A stretch of 64,000 nt of DNA from Whitmania pigra (taxonomy: Eukaryota > Annelida > Clitellata > Hirudinida > Haemopidae). The position numbers and the translations under genes are program-made. Under the pieces are notes generated by a model. That model was not told the DNA's origin, made no database searches, and was given only the letters and a program-made list of their open reading frames with translations. How positions within the stretch are numbered: the stretch's first letter is position 1; every line of letters starts with the position of its first letter. Positions 25,995 through 35,909 of this stretch are shown in pieces. Location of the stretch: the NCBI GenBank assembly GCA_021613335.1, contig JAJTWR010000386.1, positions 368,501 to 432,500 of the forward strand, read 5' to 3'.

Positions 25995-26565
25995 AGTGGC
26001 TCAGGTGAACTGATGCTATATTTAGGTGTTACATGCCAAAAACGTTTTTTATGTCAATGCCATTAATGAGCATTCAGAACGAAACATCAGGCGAGGCATC
26101 AGCACACAAGTCCGTCGATATTGTAACGAATCAAGAAGTTGTTGTTAATTAACAAAGTGAATTCCTGAATTCACTTGATTTGCCTGTCATGCCAATGCAT
26201 ATTTTAAAATTGAAAACTGGGGTGCCCATCATTCTTTTCCAAAACATAAATTCACCACGACTTTGCAATAGTGCCAGGCTATCAGTTAAAAAGGTGATAA
26301 GCAATCGTCGAAGATACAATTTAAATGAAAAATTTAAAGACGTTCTGTTGTCACGCATCCCTATCATTACGACAGATATGCCATTCGAATTCAAACATCT
26401 GCAGTTTCCGGTATGACTCGATTTTGCAATGACCATCCAAATTTGAAAACCCATGCTTCTCATATAGACAGCTGCATGTGGCATGCTCACAAATCTGAAA
26501 AATTTCTGATTTATTCTTGTATTCTCAAAATTTATTACTTTATTTAACAAAATAATTAAATTAAT
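25995..26565 (+). pseudogene. Helitron Pif1-like helicase remnant
   Basis: Frames on the + strand spell successive phrases of the C-terminal part of the Helitron helicase: INEHSE near 26060, SVDIVTNQEVVVN and EFLNSLDLP near 26110-26180, MPMHILKLKTGVPIILFQNI, NSPRLCNSARLSVKKV, LSRIPIITTDMPFEFKHLQF, LDFAMTI, and ENPCFSYRQLHVACS near 26440-26490. Stops and frame changes at about 26145, 26416 and 26440-26500 show it is dead. Only this end of the Rep/helicase protein is present. It ends some 150 bp before the MFAP1 start codon. Confidence 0.85.
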
Positions 26566-26712
26566 AACATAATTAAATTTTGACATTTTTATTCAACATC
26601 TTTTATTCGATACTAAACAGCATTTCAGGCATAAAATAAAACTAAGTAATTCATCGCAATCATTACAGCCACTAACTTTTCCTTAAAAAGTTATAACCAC
26701 CGATAGACAAAC

Positions 26713-28194
26713 ATGAACGTACTAGCACCAAAACCAATTATTCTCTCAACCGCTGGGGCCATTCCGGTCAGAAACGAGAAGGGTCAAATCAGGATGGAAA
26801 AAACTAAAGTCACCAGATATTATCCTGGAAAGAGACCTGCATATGCACCTGAGAACTCAGACGAAGAGGAAGATGAGTTTGTTTGTGATTCTCATCGCAA
26901 GCTACCAAATGACAAAATTGTCATCGAAACATACCGCATAAAAATTGAAAATGAAACAGAGCCAGTTCGAGATGTGAGGTTGCAGAGATTAATGGAGATT
27001 AAGAATATGAATGAGGACGATGCTGAAATTAGTAGAAATTTAACTTCTTCTGGAAGAAAGGTGGAAGTGATAAATATGGAAATCAAGATAAAAGAGGAAC
27101 CTGAACATTCTGTGATGGATGATACATACGAAACATACCGCATAAAAATTGAAAATGAAACAGAGCCAGTTCGAGATGTGAGGTTGCAGAGATTAATGGA
27201 GATTAAGAATATGAATGAGGACGATGCTGAAATTAGTAAAAATTTAACTTCTTCTGGAAGAAAGGTGGAAGTGATAAATATGGAAATCAAGATAAAAGAG
27301 GAACCTGAACATTCTGTGATGGATGAGGAACTCATTGATGACAAAATCCAAACTCGACGACAGGAGATTCTGAGGAAGAGAGCCTCAATGATGAAGGAGG
27401 AAGGCGAGGAGATGATGCTCAAGTTGGAAGACAATTCCACGGAAGATGAAGAAGACTCAGAATACGAGGAAGACTCGGAACCAGAGGAAACGCGTTATCT
27501 ATGGCAACCGTTATTTATAAGAAAAAGTGACAGAATTACAAAACAAGGAACGGAGGGGCAGTCCCAGAGTAATGAAAAAAAAGAAATTGAAATTTCACGA
27601 GTAAGGCGTGAGTCGACTCTTCATTTAATCGAGCTGATGAAGAACCAAGAAGCCATTGAAGCAACGGCCAAATCCGTGGAAGAAGTTCTTACTGACGATG
27701 AAAATGAAAAAGAGTCATACCACGTTTGGAGGCTGAGAGAACTGGCGAGGTTCAAAAGGAACAAAGAAGAGAGAGAGAAGCAAGTCAAAGAAAAGGAGGA
27801 AATCGAGAGACAACACAACCTGACGGAAGAGGAACGCCTTAAGGAGCTGGAATCAAATCCAAAGACAGTAACAAACAAATTGAACAAAGGCAAGTACAAA
27901 TTCCTCCAGAAATACTATCACAGGGGTGCATTTTACCTCGACGAAGAGAACGAGCTTCTGAAAAGAGACATAACAGCACCCACCCTTGAAGATCACTTTG
28001 ACAAGACTGTCCTTCCCAAAGCCCTTCAAGTCAAAAACTTTGGAAAGGTCGGTCGGTCAAAGTACACCCATCTGGTTGACCAGGATACTACCAAGTTTGA
28101 CAGTCCTTGGGCGATTGGGAAAAACTTTGAGCTATGCAAAACCAGAAGAGGTGGCATGAAAGAACCTGAGGCTAAAAGAATCCGTGTTAATTAA
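26713..28194 (+). CDS. MFAP1: MFAP1, spliceosomal B-complex protein
   Basis: MFAP1 is a nuclear protein of the U4/U6.U5 tri-snRNP and spliceosomal B complex, despite its historical name. A single open exon of 493 residues (human 439) shows the conserved N-terminus (STAGAIPVRNEKGQI... MEKTKVTRYYPGKRP) and an acidic middle. The strongly conserved C-terminal block is VTNKLNKGKYKFLQKYYHRG, then APTLEDHFDKTVLPK, VKNFGKVGRSKYTHLVDQDT and FDSPW. The extra length comes mainly from a 68-residue segment present twice (about residues 72-136 and 140-204). The gene is intronless, unlike its neighbours. A possible non-coding 5' exon border (ATTACAG) lies about 40 bp before the start. Confidence 0.97.
   Translation: MNVLAPKPIILSTAGAIPVRNEKGQIRMEKTKVTRYYPGKRPAYAPENSDEEEDEFVCDSHRKLPNDKIVIETYRIKIENETEPVRDVRLQRLMEIKNMNEDDAEISRNLTSSGRKVEVINMEIKIKEEPEHSVMDDTYETYRIKIENETEPVRDVRLQRLMEIKNMNEDDAEISKNLTSSGRKVEVINMEIKIKEEPEHSVMDEELIDDKIQTRRQEILRKRASMMKEEGEEMMLKLEDNSTEDEEDSEYEEDSEPEETRYLWQPLFIRKSDRITKQGTEGQSQSNEKKEIEISRVRRESTLHLIELMKNQEAIEATAKSVEEVLTDDENEKESYHVWRLRELARFKRNKEEREKQVKEKEEIERQHNLTEEERLKELESNPKTVTNKLNKGKYKFLQKYYHRGAFYLDEENELLKRDITAPTLEDHFDKTVLPKALQVKNFGKVGRSKYTHLVDQDTTKFDSPWAIGKNFELCKTRRGGMKEPEAKRIRVN
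26925..27328 (+). repeat. 204-bp in-frame tandem duplication inside MFAP1
   Basis: Bases about 26925-27123 recur at about 27129-27327 with a period of exactly 204 bp. The copies differ at only one base by eye (AGTAGAAAT versus AGTAAAAAT, giving Arg or Lys). Each copy encodes TYRIKIENETEPVRDVRLQR ... NMNEDDAEIS ... EEPEHSVMD. The frame is preserved. Confidence 0.95.
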
Positions 28195-29127
28195 ATTTTA
28201 ATTTATTAAGATCCAATGGATTTTTGATGCTTCAAAATTTTATTAGTAAAAAGGGCTCATATTTATTTTGGACTTCAAAAACCAACCAATCAACTATTCA
28301 ACCAATCATCCATCTAAACATTCAGCCACTAATATATCTGAAAAATTCAAGCAAGATAACTTGAAATTTATTTCAAGATATTTTAATATTATTTATATAT
28401 ATTTAAAGGTATTTAAATATTATTTATTAAAATTATTTTTCTTAAAATTAAAAAACCTTTCTCTTGAAATACATTGCTATCCTTAAAATCCATGTTCTTT
28501 ATCTTTCGTTTAATTTTTTTTAACAAATCCCGCGACTTTTAAGCAAATTTTCTGTTATGGCGTATTTTGTTATTTGTTCTGCGGGAACACATTGTACAAT
28601 CGACAATTAATTATTATTTTATTTCTTAAATGGATGTGTATGTAAATAATAATGACTATTATGGTGGAGTTAAAAATAATAATAATTCTAATTATAATTA
28701 TATTGTATTTTTAATATTAATTTGTTCAAAGATCAATTTCCAGTTGCGAACAGAAACGATACAATGCCCTGCATTCAAAGCAGAACACAAGACGTAACAC
28801 AATACAACGTAATGTAATATAATATAAAATACGAATGCCTTTATATTATTAAAAAGAATCCGCTGAATTGGACGGTTGTAAAAAGATTTTTTTTTAAATT
28901 ATTTAATTTTCACGGTTCAAAGAATGCCTTACAAAATATCACAATTTAAAAAAAGTACTCTGATCTTAATCAAATAAACTGACTTAGAAATAAGTCGATT
29001 AAGCAAAAATCAAACACAATGCTATGTCATCTTAGCTGGCGATATTCGTACCAACTTTACCAATTCAATGTCAATCGACTTCAGATGAAAGCAGTGCGCG
29101 CCTAAAAGACACTGAAGTGTCTGTATT
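28195..29127. other. 3' flank of MFAP1, AT-rich, no gene seen
   Basis: No further coding region recognised. There are AT-rich tracts and an ACACAATACAACGTAATGT-type stretch near 28795-28820. Confidence 0.4.
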
Positions 29128-29131
29128 ATTA

Positions 29132-29208
<77 letters not shown>

Positions 29209-29319
29209 GTTATCATTATCATTATTATCATTATATTATTATTATTATTATTATTATTGTTATCATTATCATTATTATTATTATTACTATTATTATCATT
29301 ATTATTACTATTATTATCA

Positions 29320-29350
<31 letters not shown>

Positions 29351-29396
29351 TATTAGCATTATTATTATTATTATTATTACTATTACTATTACTATT

Positions 29397-29427
<31 letters not shown>

Positions 29428-29432
29428 CTGTT

Positions 29433-29474
<42 letters not shown>

Positions 29475-29535
29475 GTTATCATTATCATTATTATTATTAT
29501 TACTATTATTATCATTATTATTACTATTATTATCA

Positions 29536-29566
<31 letters not shown>

Positions 29567-29612
29567 TATTAGCATTATTATTATTATTATTATTACTATT
29601 ACTATTACTATT

Positions 29613-29643
<31 letters not shown>

Positions 29644-29648
29644 CTGTT

Positions 29649-29681
<33 letters not shown>

Positions 29682-29726
29682 GTTATTGTTATTGTTATTG
29701 TCATTATTATTATTATTATTACTGTT

Positions 29727-29759
<33 letters not shown>

Positions 29760-29823
29760 GTTATTGTTATTGTTATTGTTAGTGTTATTGTTTGTGTTAT
29801 TGTTATTGTTATTGTTATTGTTA

Positions 29824-29888
<65 letters not shown>

Positions 29889-29928
29889 GTTATTGTTATT
29901 GTTATTATTGTTATTATTGTTATTGTTA

Positions 29929-30026
<98 letters not shown>

Positions 30027-30054
30027 GTTATTGTTATTGTTATTGTTATTGTTA

Positions 30055-30088
<34 letters not shown>
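29128..30088. repeat. 960-bp (TTA)n array with higher-order structure
   Basis: TTA triplets carry variant triplets (ATC, ACT, AGC, GTT) in an ordered pattern. A segment of about 200 bp (near 29262-29430, containing the ACT/ATC ladder, one AGC and three consecutive ACT variants) recurs almost unchanged at about 29484-29660. The 3' third switches to GTT-type variants (TTATTG hexamers). Long Leu, Tyr and Ile frames on both strands are artefacts of the triplet. Confidence 0.95.
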
Positions 30089-30089
<1 letters not shown>

Positions 30090-30329
30090 GGCTTAGTTGT
30101 CATTCCAAGGATTCCAGTAATCGTGACAGCATCCCATATTCAGACCTCCTAATCGATTTTCATTTGCAAATCTCAAGGCCTATCGTTAAATATATTCACA
30201 TGATCTTGGTAACTAATTAGTATGCAAATGTATTTAATCGACTTATTTTTAGTTAAATGTTACCAAACCTAGTCGTGAAAGAGATTGTATTATAAATAAC
30301 ATATTTTTATATTTCATTCACTTATGCTG

Positions 30330-30866
30330 TCGTTGCAGTAGCTCAGAACAGTTTCTGGAAAATTAATCTTTGTTACGATTTCAAGTAGAATGTAGTTTAC
30401 AACATATATCTAACATTGTCTAGTAATGGTGTACTTTCCGGACAGAAACCTTGGGGATACCCCATATTTTCGTGATAACTCTTTAAATAGAAGTTTGATT
30501 TTACTCAATTTTATACATAATATATCTTATTGTAGACAAAACCTCCTGCAAAATTTCAAAGAAATTTAACAAGTGGATCTTGTAAAATATGTAAAATAGC
30601 ATTTTAGAGCTGTTTAAAAAACTTATATCCAATAAAACCTGGAATTTTTCATAGTTATGAAACCAAAATGCACTTTATGCAAATATTATCGATACATAAA
30701 CCCAAAATGAGTTAAAAAATTAATGTGACGTTTATCAAAATACTATTTTATAAATCGTTGGAGGAAATATGTTGTCTTAATATGACATCAAAACGTTCAC
30801 GAAAAACTAACCCATGAGGCAGGCAAACATCAGGATTGCTAGAAGAAAAACCCACACAGTCTTCAT
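30330..30866 (-). pseudogene. Degenerate copy A of the secreted cysteine-peptide gene
   Basis: Exon 1 at 30866-30812 encodes a signal peptide (MKTVWVFLLAILMFACLM) and ends in a normal donor at the same base as copy B. Exon 2 starts at 30354 after TTTTCCAG, like copy B, but is altered: it reads ETVLSYCNDSISE then TGA, and the GTAAGT donor has become GCATAAGT. No counterparts of exons 3 and 4 are seen; below 30.1 kb the TTA array begins. It is probably a dead paralogue, though a truncated secreted peptide of about 31 residues cannot be excluded. Confidence 0.6.
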
Positions 30867-31062
30867 CTTTAATGATGTCTGAGTTTAACCTCTCATTGAA
30901 CACTTTTATAGATTTAATTTTCATGCTTGATGAAATTTTTGAGTTAATAAAATATTTTAAAATGGGTTTATCCTGGCCACAACATCTGCCACAAAACATC
31001 AAAAATGACTTCGTTTCCTTTAAAAAGACCTCACATAACCATATCTAATCAATGATGTTCAA
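30774..31062 (-). repeat. Duplicated promoter plus exon 1 segment, copy A
   Basis: It matches 35815-36112 over about 290 bp at roughly 80-85 percent by eye: AATATGACATCAAAACGTTC, then the signal-peptide exon and about 200 bp of upstream sequence ending in CAATGATGTTC. Conservation of the upstream part suggests that promoter sequence was copied with the exon. Confidence 0.9.
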
Positions 31063-31315
31063 TTTCAAAATAACAATTAAAATTTGAATTCAACACATTT
31101 TTCGATGGCATTTACGATATCTTATGTTTATTGTTCCACGTGGTGATGACAGTAACGTGAGAACCACAATGGGATATTTAAAAAAAAAAAAACTTTATTA
31201 ACTAAAATTCATAAAGTCTCAAATAGGTTTATTAATTAATGACAAAATTTTAACTTTTAATTCAAATTTATTTTTTCCGATTGTCACTGCAACGTGTCTT
31301 GAAAGGTTTTGCTGT

Positions 31316-34300
31316 TCATTTTCCGTAAAAACTTGAAACTGAGAAAAACATAATTTAAAAATCAAGATTAACAGTTGTATATAAATTTTATTTATATTAA
31401 TTATATAACAATAATAATGATAATCATATAATAATGGTATTAAACAATTATTTATTATTCGTGTAATCGATATTAGGTCGACAGTGTTACTTACTACAGG
31501 TGTTCCAGTAGCACGTTTTTCCCTGAGGACAAGGTGTCTGAAAATCAGAAATAAACAATGAAGTTGTATGTTAAGTTGTATAATTATTAAATAATTAAAT
31601 AAAGTTGTATATTAAATTATTAAATATTTAAATAAAGTTGTATATTAAATTATTAAATATTTAAATAAAATTATAAGTTAAATTAGTAATTAATTTTTCT
31701 ATTTCATTTTCATTAACTTACGTCCTCATCGCAGTAGCCTTCCGACTGAACAATTTCTGGAAAATTAATCATTGAAACGAATTCAAGCAACATACATCTT
31801 ACATCTTACCCAATGCTACAACCACAACAAAGGATATATGCCCCCATGGTCCCAGCCGAAAGGAGGGGGAGAATGACGGACCATCAACGGACTCAAGGAC
31901 TACCGACTTTGCTTCCAACGGACTTTCGATTCTGAACAACGCCCAGGACAATGGCGTGCCAGTTAGAAGATGTACGTGTGGAAGAGTTTTCGCAACCGAG
32001 AGGGGACTCAAAGTCCACCAAACCAAATCAAATTGCGGGTGTGAGGCATTGAGACAGCGTACTATCGCAAAGTTGCAGATAGGTAAAACGCCGGACAACA
32101 CCGGACAGGAGTCACACCACAGCTCCGAGTGTGTCCGAGTCTCTCGCCAAGGACAAGACTCCCCAAGAAGCAGGATAAGGTTCCCTCGAGGAAACGACAA
32201 GAAAGGCTGGTCAGGACTGGATGAGGAACTTAAGCAAGGACTTAAGAAAAGCCTGAAGGATGGATCAGTGAAATCCTTCAGTGACTTCATCTATAACAAG
32301 TGTATCGAGAGATTTGGGGTCGTGCCTGTCAAACGACCCCAGGAAATGAAGGACTCCAGGCGACAGCGTGAACTCGGACGCCTCAAAAGCGAAAAGAAAG
32401 CGCTTCGCCGTCGGTGGAAAGTGGCCAAAGAAGACGAGAGAGAAGGACTCTCCGTCCTATGGGAAGACGTGAAGAGACGAGTGAGGGACTTGCGTCGCGC
32501 TGAGAGAGGGAAACAGAGGAAGTACGAGAGGAGGAGAGCTATGAGAAGCTTCTTTAGCGATCCGTACAGATACGGGAGATCGCTACTAGACCCTCCGAAA
32601 TCGGGAGAACTTTCTGTAGAGCAAGACAAGTTGGAAGAACACTTGCTCAAAACGTATAGTGACGCACTCCGCCATGAGTCTCTACAGGAAAGGGCCGATA
32701 TCCCAGCGGTGCCTCTGCCGACCAGTCCCTTTTGCTTGGCGGCTCCTTCGTTCGAGGAGGTGAGAGGAGTTGTGAGGAAAGCGAGAAACCGATCAGCGCC
32801 AGGGCCCAACGGAGTTCCTTATCTCCTGTACAAAAGATGTCCCAAGACACTATATCTGCTGCATTCCCTCATTCAGAGAGCGTGGTCGGGGGTCACGGTC
32901 GATGATGAGTGGAAAAAGGCAGAGGGCGTCTACATTCCAAAGGAGAAAGACTCCAATGGTCTGAGTCAATTCAGACCAATATCGCTATTGAACGTAGAGG
33001 GGAAAATATTTTTCTCTATCATGGCATCGAGGCTCACGGAGTTCGTGATGTCCAATCAGTACGTGGACATTTCAGTCCAAAAGGGAGGCATTCCAGGTGT
33101 ACCCGGTTGAATCGAGCATACCTCGATGATCTGGGAAGCTATTCAGAAAGCCAAGAGAAACCGGCTGAGTTTGTACGTCGTGTGGTTGGACCTAGCGAAT
33201 GCATACGGGTCGGTACTACACCAGCTCCTATGGAAAACATTGGAAGCCCATCATGTGCCTCAGCCCGTTATTCACATCCTTCAGGAATACTTTAACGGGT
33301 TCATGATGCGGTTTTCCACCAAGACGTACACTACAAGGTGGGTGTCTCTGGAGGTTGGTATAGCAATGGGGTGCACAATTTCTCCTTCCTTATTCGTACT
33401 GGCGATGCAGATCCTACTGAAGGCAGCCGGGTCTCGTACTCCAGAGGCGCACATCGGTAAAGGGGTGTACATGCCTCCAATAAAGGCATTTATGGACGAC
33501 ACCACCCTGATCATGAACAGGAAGAAGGTTGTCCAAAATACCCTGGACAAGTTTAACAACCTTCTAGAGTGGTGTCGAATGGCTTTCAAACCTGCGAAAT
33601 CCAGAAGTCTTGCCCTAGTTAGGGGAAAAATTCGCGAGGACGTGTCCTTCGATGTGGCGGAGCAGCGAATCCCTACAGTATCCGAAGAACCGGTGAAAAG
33701 CCTTGGAAGGGTTTTTGACAAGTCTCTCACCGACAAGAGCATGCAGGACGCCATTCTCCAGCAAACCATTAGGGGACTGCAGGCGATTGAGGCGGCACCG
33801 CTGCAAGGGCGGTTCAAAGTGTGGTTGCTTCAGTTCGTGCTCCTTCCAAGACTTCTCTGGCCGTTAACCATCTATGAGATTGGCTTGTCAGTGGTCGAGA
33901 AGCTAGAGAGGAAAGTTAACCGATACACCAGAAAATGGCTAGGCCTACCTCCAGCGCTGTCATCGGTAGCCCTCTACAGTAGGAGCACGAGCCTGCGACT
34001 ACCACTAAGGTCCATCGTGGAAGAGTACAAACTCTCCAAAATAAGAACGCAGTGGATGCTCAACAACTCCGCGGATAGCAGGATCCGTGAAGTCAAGCCA
34101 CTGCTTAGATCTGGAAGGAAATTCCGAGCGCAGAATGAGATCGACGAATCAGTTGCCGAGCTGATGTTCGAGGAAGTGAGAGGTCCTACCCAGACGGACC
34201 GTCATGCAGTAGGATGGAACCACCTGCCAAAATGGTCCCAGGCGAGCTCATCAGTCAGAGCCGCCATGATTATCCAGGAAAGGAGACGAAAAGTGGAACA

Positions 34301-35909
34301 GGACCGAGTCACGAGGGCAGTTCAGCAGTCACAGCAGGGTAAGTGGACAACGTGGGAAGACGTGATGCAACGATCCCTTACCTGGAGCGACATGTGGAAA
34401 ATGTCCCCGCTCCGACTTGCCTACGCGATAAGGTCAGTGTACGACCAGTTGCCCTCCAGGGACAATTTGCAGAAGTGGGGTATGGTGGAAGACACCGAAT
34501 GCCGGCTCTGCGGCGGTACAGAGACACTGCACCACGTGCTCAGCAATTGCACGTATGCCCTTGCCAACGGTCGGTACACATGGCGACATAACCAGGTCCT
34601 TCGAGAAGTGTGCGAAGCCGCAAAAGCAGCAGTCTCCAAAGCAAACTCGCGTACGATCGCAAATCAGCGAAAGATTTACTTCTTGCGCGAGGGCTTCGCA
34701 CACCTCTGCAAAAAGAGATGTCAAACCCCAAGGCGAGACATTCTTGCAGAGGCAAACGACTGGACCATCGCAGCCGACTTAGAAGAGATGAGGCACTACC
34801 CCCAGGTGCTGATAGAAAGTGGCAAGAGGCCGGATCTAGTGCTCGTATCGCCGTCGACGGATGCCATCATTCTGGTGGAGCTGACGGTTCCGTGGGAGGA
34901 CAGGCTGCAATACAGCAATGCGCTCAAAGCAGACAAGTATGCAGATCTAACGATGGACCTGGAAGCGAGAGGATACCGCACAGACCTCTACCCTATCGAG
35001 ATTGGCGCAAGGGGCGTGGTCGGCAAGTCGACTTACGCTTTCCTCACTAAGATCGGATTGTCAAGCCGAGAGAGAACAAAGGCTATGACAAGGATGTCTG
35101 AGGCCGCTGAAGCGGCTTCATTCTGGATCTGGCATATGAGAAGCCAGAAGAAGTCTTAACAGGCCACTACACGAAACCGGGGAAAGCCGTCGGTCTCCGG
35201 TATGAATGATCCACCGAACGACGGGGCCAAACCATTGGCCGAGAGACGCGGTGTTGTCGGGAGAAATGGGCCGACCGCGGACTCGCGAAGCAACATGAAC
35301 TGCGGTCCAAACCGCGGCTTCGAAAAGGCCCGCGGTCGAGTCCCGAAAATTTCTATCTCCGGCTGCCGCTACAAAGAAATTATAAGGCCCAGTTTGCATA
35401 TATTAAGGCGGTGTGAAGAAGCCACTGAGAGCTTGCATGACCGCTGTAGGCAAACTGGGGTGGAGGCGATCGACATAACAAGGCCAATGAGAGCCCCGCA
35501 TAGTCGAAGTTTGCAGGCGACAAACAGACAGCATGCGACATGAAGGAGCCATTGAGAGCTTTCGCAGTCGCTCCAGTCCAGGCAGCAGTGACCGGCATAA
35601 CAAGGCCAACGAGTGCCTCTCAAAGCCGGCGGTAAGAGTTGGGTCCAGCAAGACCAAACCGACAGGGACATCCGGCTGATCACCGGATGCGGCCCGCCCC
35701 CCGAAAACGTAAGGAGACTCAAAGGGCCGAAACGTTTGAAGACGGGGGAAACTCCTCTGAGGATCCCTGTCGGAGCTCCAAGGCGGAGTATTTAGTAACA
35801 TGTCTTTTAATGATGTATTTTAATATGACATCAAAACGTTCGCAAAAAACAAACCCATGAGACAGGCAAGCATCATGATTGCAAGCAGGAAAACACACAC
35901 AGTCTTCAT
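31316..35909 (-). CDS. 51-residue secreted cysteine-rich peptide (copy B), four exons
   Basis: Four small exons join in frame: 35909-35855 (signal peptide MKTVCVFLLAIMMLACLM), 31756-31722 (EIVQSEGYCDED), 31537-31495 (TPCPQGKTCYWNTC) and 31338-31316 (ISSFYGK, stop). All borders are GT-AG with good GTAAGT or GTTTGT donors and TTTTCCAG or TTTTCAG acceptors, and all phases agree (55+35+43+23 = 156 bp). The mature peptide would be about 28 residues with spacing C-x5-C-x5-C-x4-C. Intron 1 contains a 4-kb retrotransposon in the opposite orientation; without it the gene would span about 600 bp. A damaged paralogue lies downstream. It resembles a host-defence or signalling peptide in layout only; the family is not recognised. 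Confidence 0.6.
31809..35159 (+). pseudogene. R2-like ORF (zinc finger - RT - CCHC - RLE), one in-frame TGA
   Basis: The protein would perform target-primed reverse transcription. Reading from 31809, the same frame runs to TAA at 35157-35159 (1117 codons, about the size of R2 proteins) and is interrupted once, by TGA at 33108-33110. Parts in order: a C2H2 finger (CTCGRVFATERGLKVHQ, about 31970-32020); a basic linker; RT fingers (RNRSAPGPNGVPY, QFRPISLLN); the stop just after KGGIPGVPG; the palm with LDLANAYGSV, GCTISP and the catalytic FMDDTT (about 33487); thumb; CCHC knuckle CRLCGG... HHVLSNC (34501-34551); and the endonuclease RPDLVLV... ILVELTVPWEDR (about 34828-34900). In relatives a residue (usually Cys) occupies the stop position, so a single point mutation is likely. 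No ATG opens the frame at its 5' end. Confidence 0.88.
35415..35640 (+). repeat. About 120-bp tandem duplication in the R2-like 3' UTR
   Basis: Two diverged copies share the landmarks GCCAYTGAGAGCTT, then CATAACAAGGCCAAYGAG: the first pair at about 35419-35490, the second at about 35547-35615. The region is GC-rich and could fold. In R2 elements the 3' UTR RNA is what the reverse transcriptase recognises, so the repeats may matter for that (inference). Confidence 0.6.

Larger units (their letters stand above)
31800..35800 (+). mobile_element. R2-like non-LTR retrotransposon with restriction-like endonuclease
   Basis: A GC-richer block of about 4.0 kb is sharply bounded against AT-rich intron sequence. 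It carries one long frame with N-terminal zinc finger, reverse transcriptase, CCHC knuckle and C-terminal restriction-like endonuclease, the layout of the R2/NeSL/Hero-type elements. A 640-bp 3' UTR contains internal repeats. No poly(A) tail or clear target-site duplication was found, as is common in this group. It sits in intron 1 of the minus-strand peptide gene, not in rDNA. The 5' end is near 31800, where similarity to the copy A intron stops; slight 5' truncation is possible because the frame is open to that edge without an ATG. Confidence 0.88.

Noticed and set aside
26149..26586. 145-codon minus-strand open frame
   Set aside because: It is antisense to the Helitron helicase relic, whose protein phrases are on the + strand.
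26892..27440. 182-codon minus-strand serine/isoleucine-rich frame
   Set aside because: Antisense shadow of the acidic, lysine-rich MFAP1 coding region, repeated because of the 204-bp duplication.
33108..33110. TGA as evidence for a variant genetic code or selenocysteine
   Set aside because: TGA ends THADA, BCDIN3D, OTUB1 and CLINT1 at the expected C-termini, and no SECIS-like element was noticed. A point mutation is the simplest reading.
31799..35801. Minus-strand and off-frame ORFs of up to 178 codons over the R2-like element
   Set aside because: They are shadows of the long + strand retrotransposon frame, favoured by its higher GC content.
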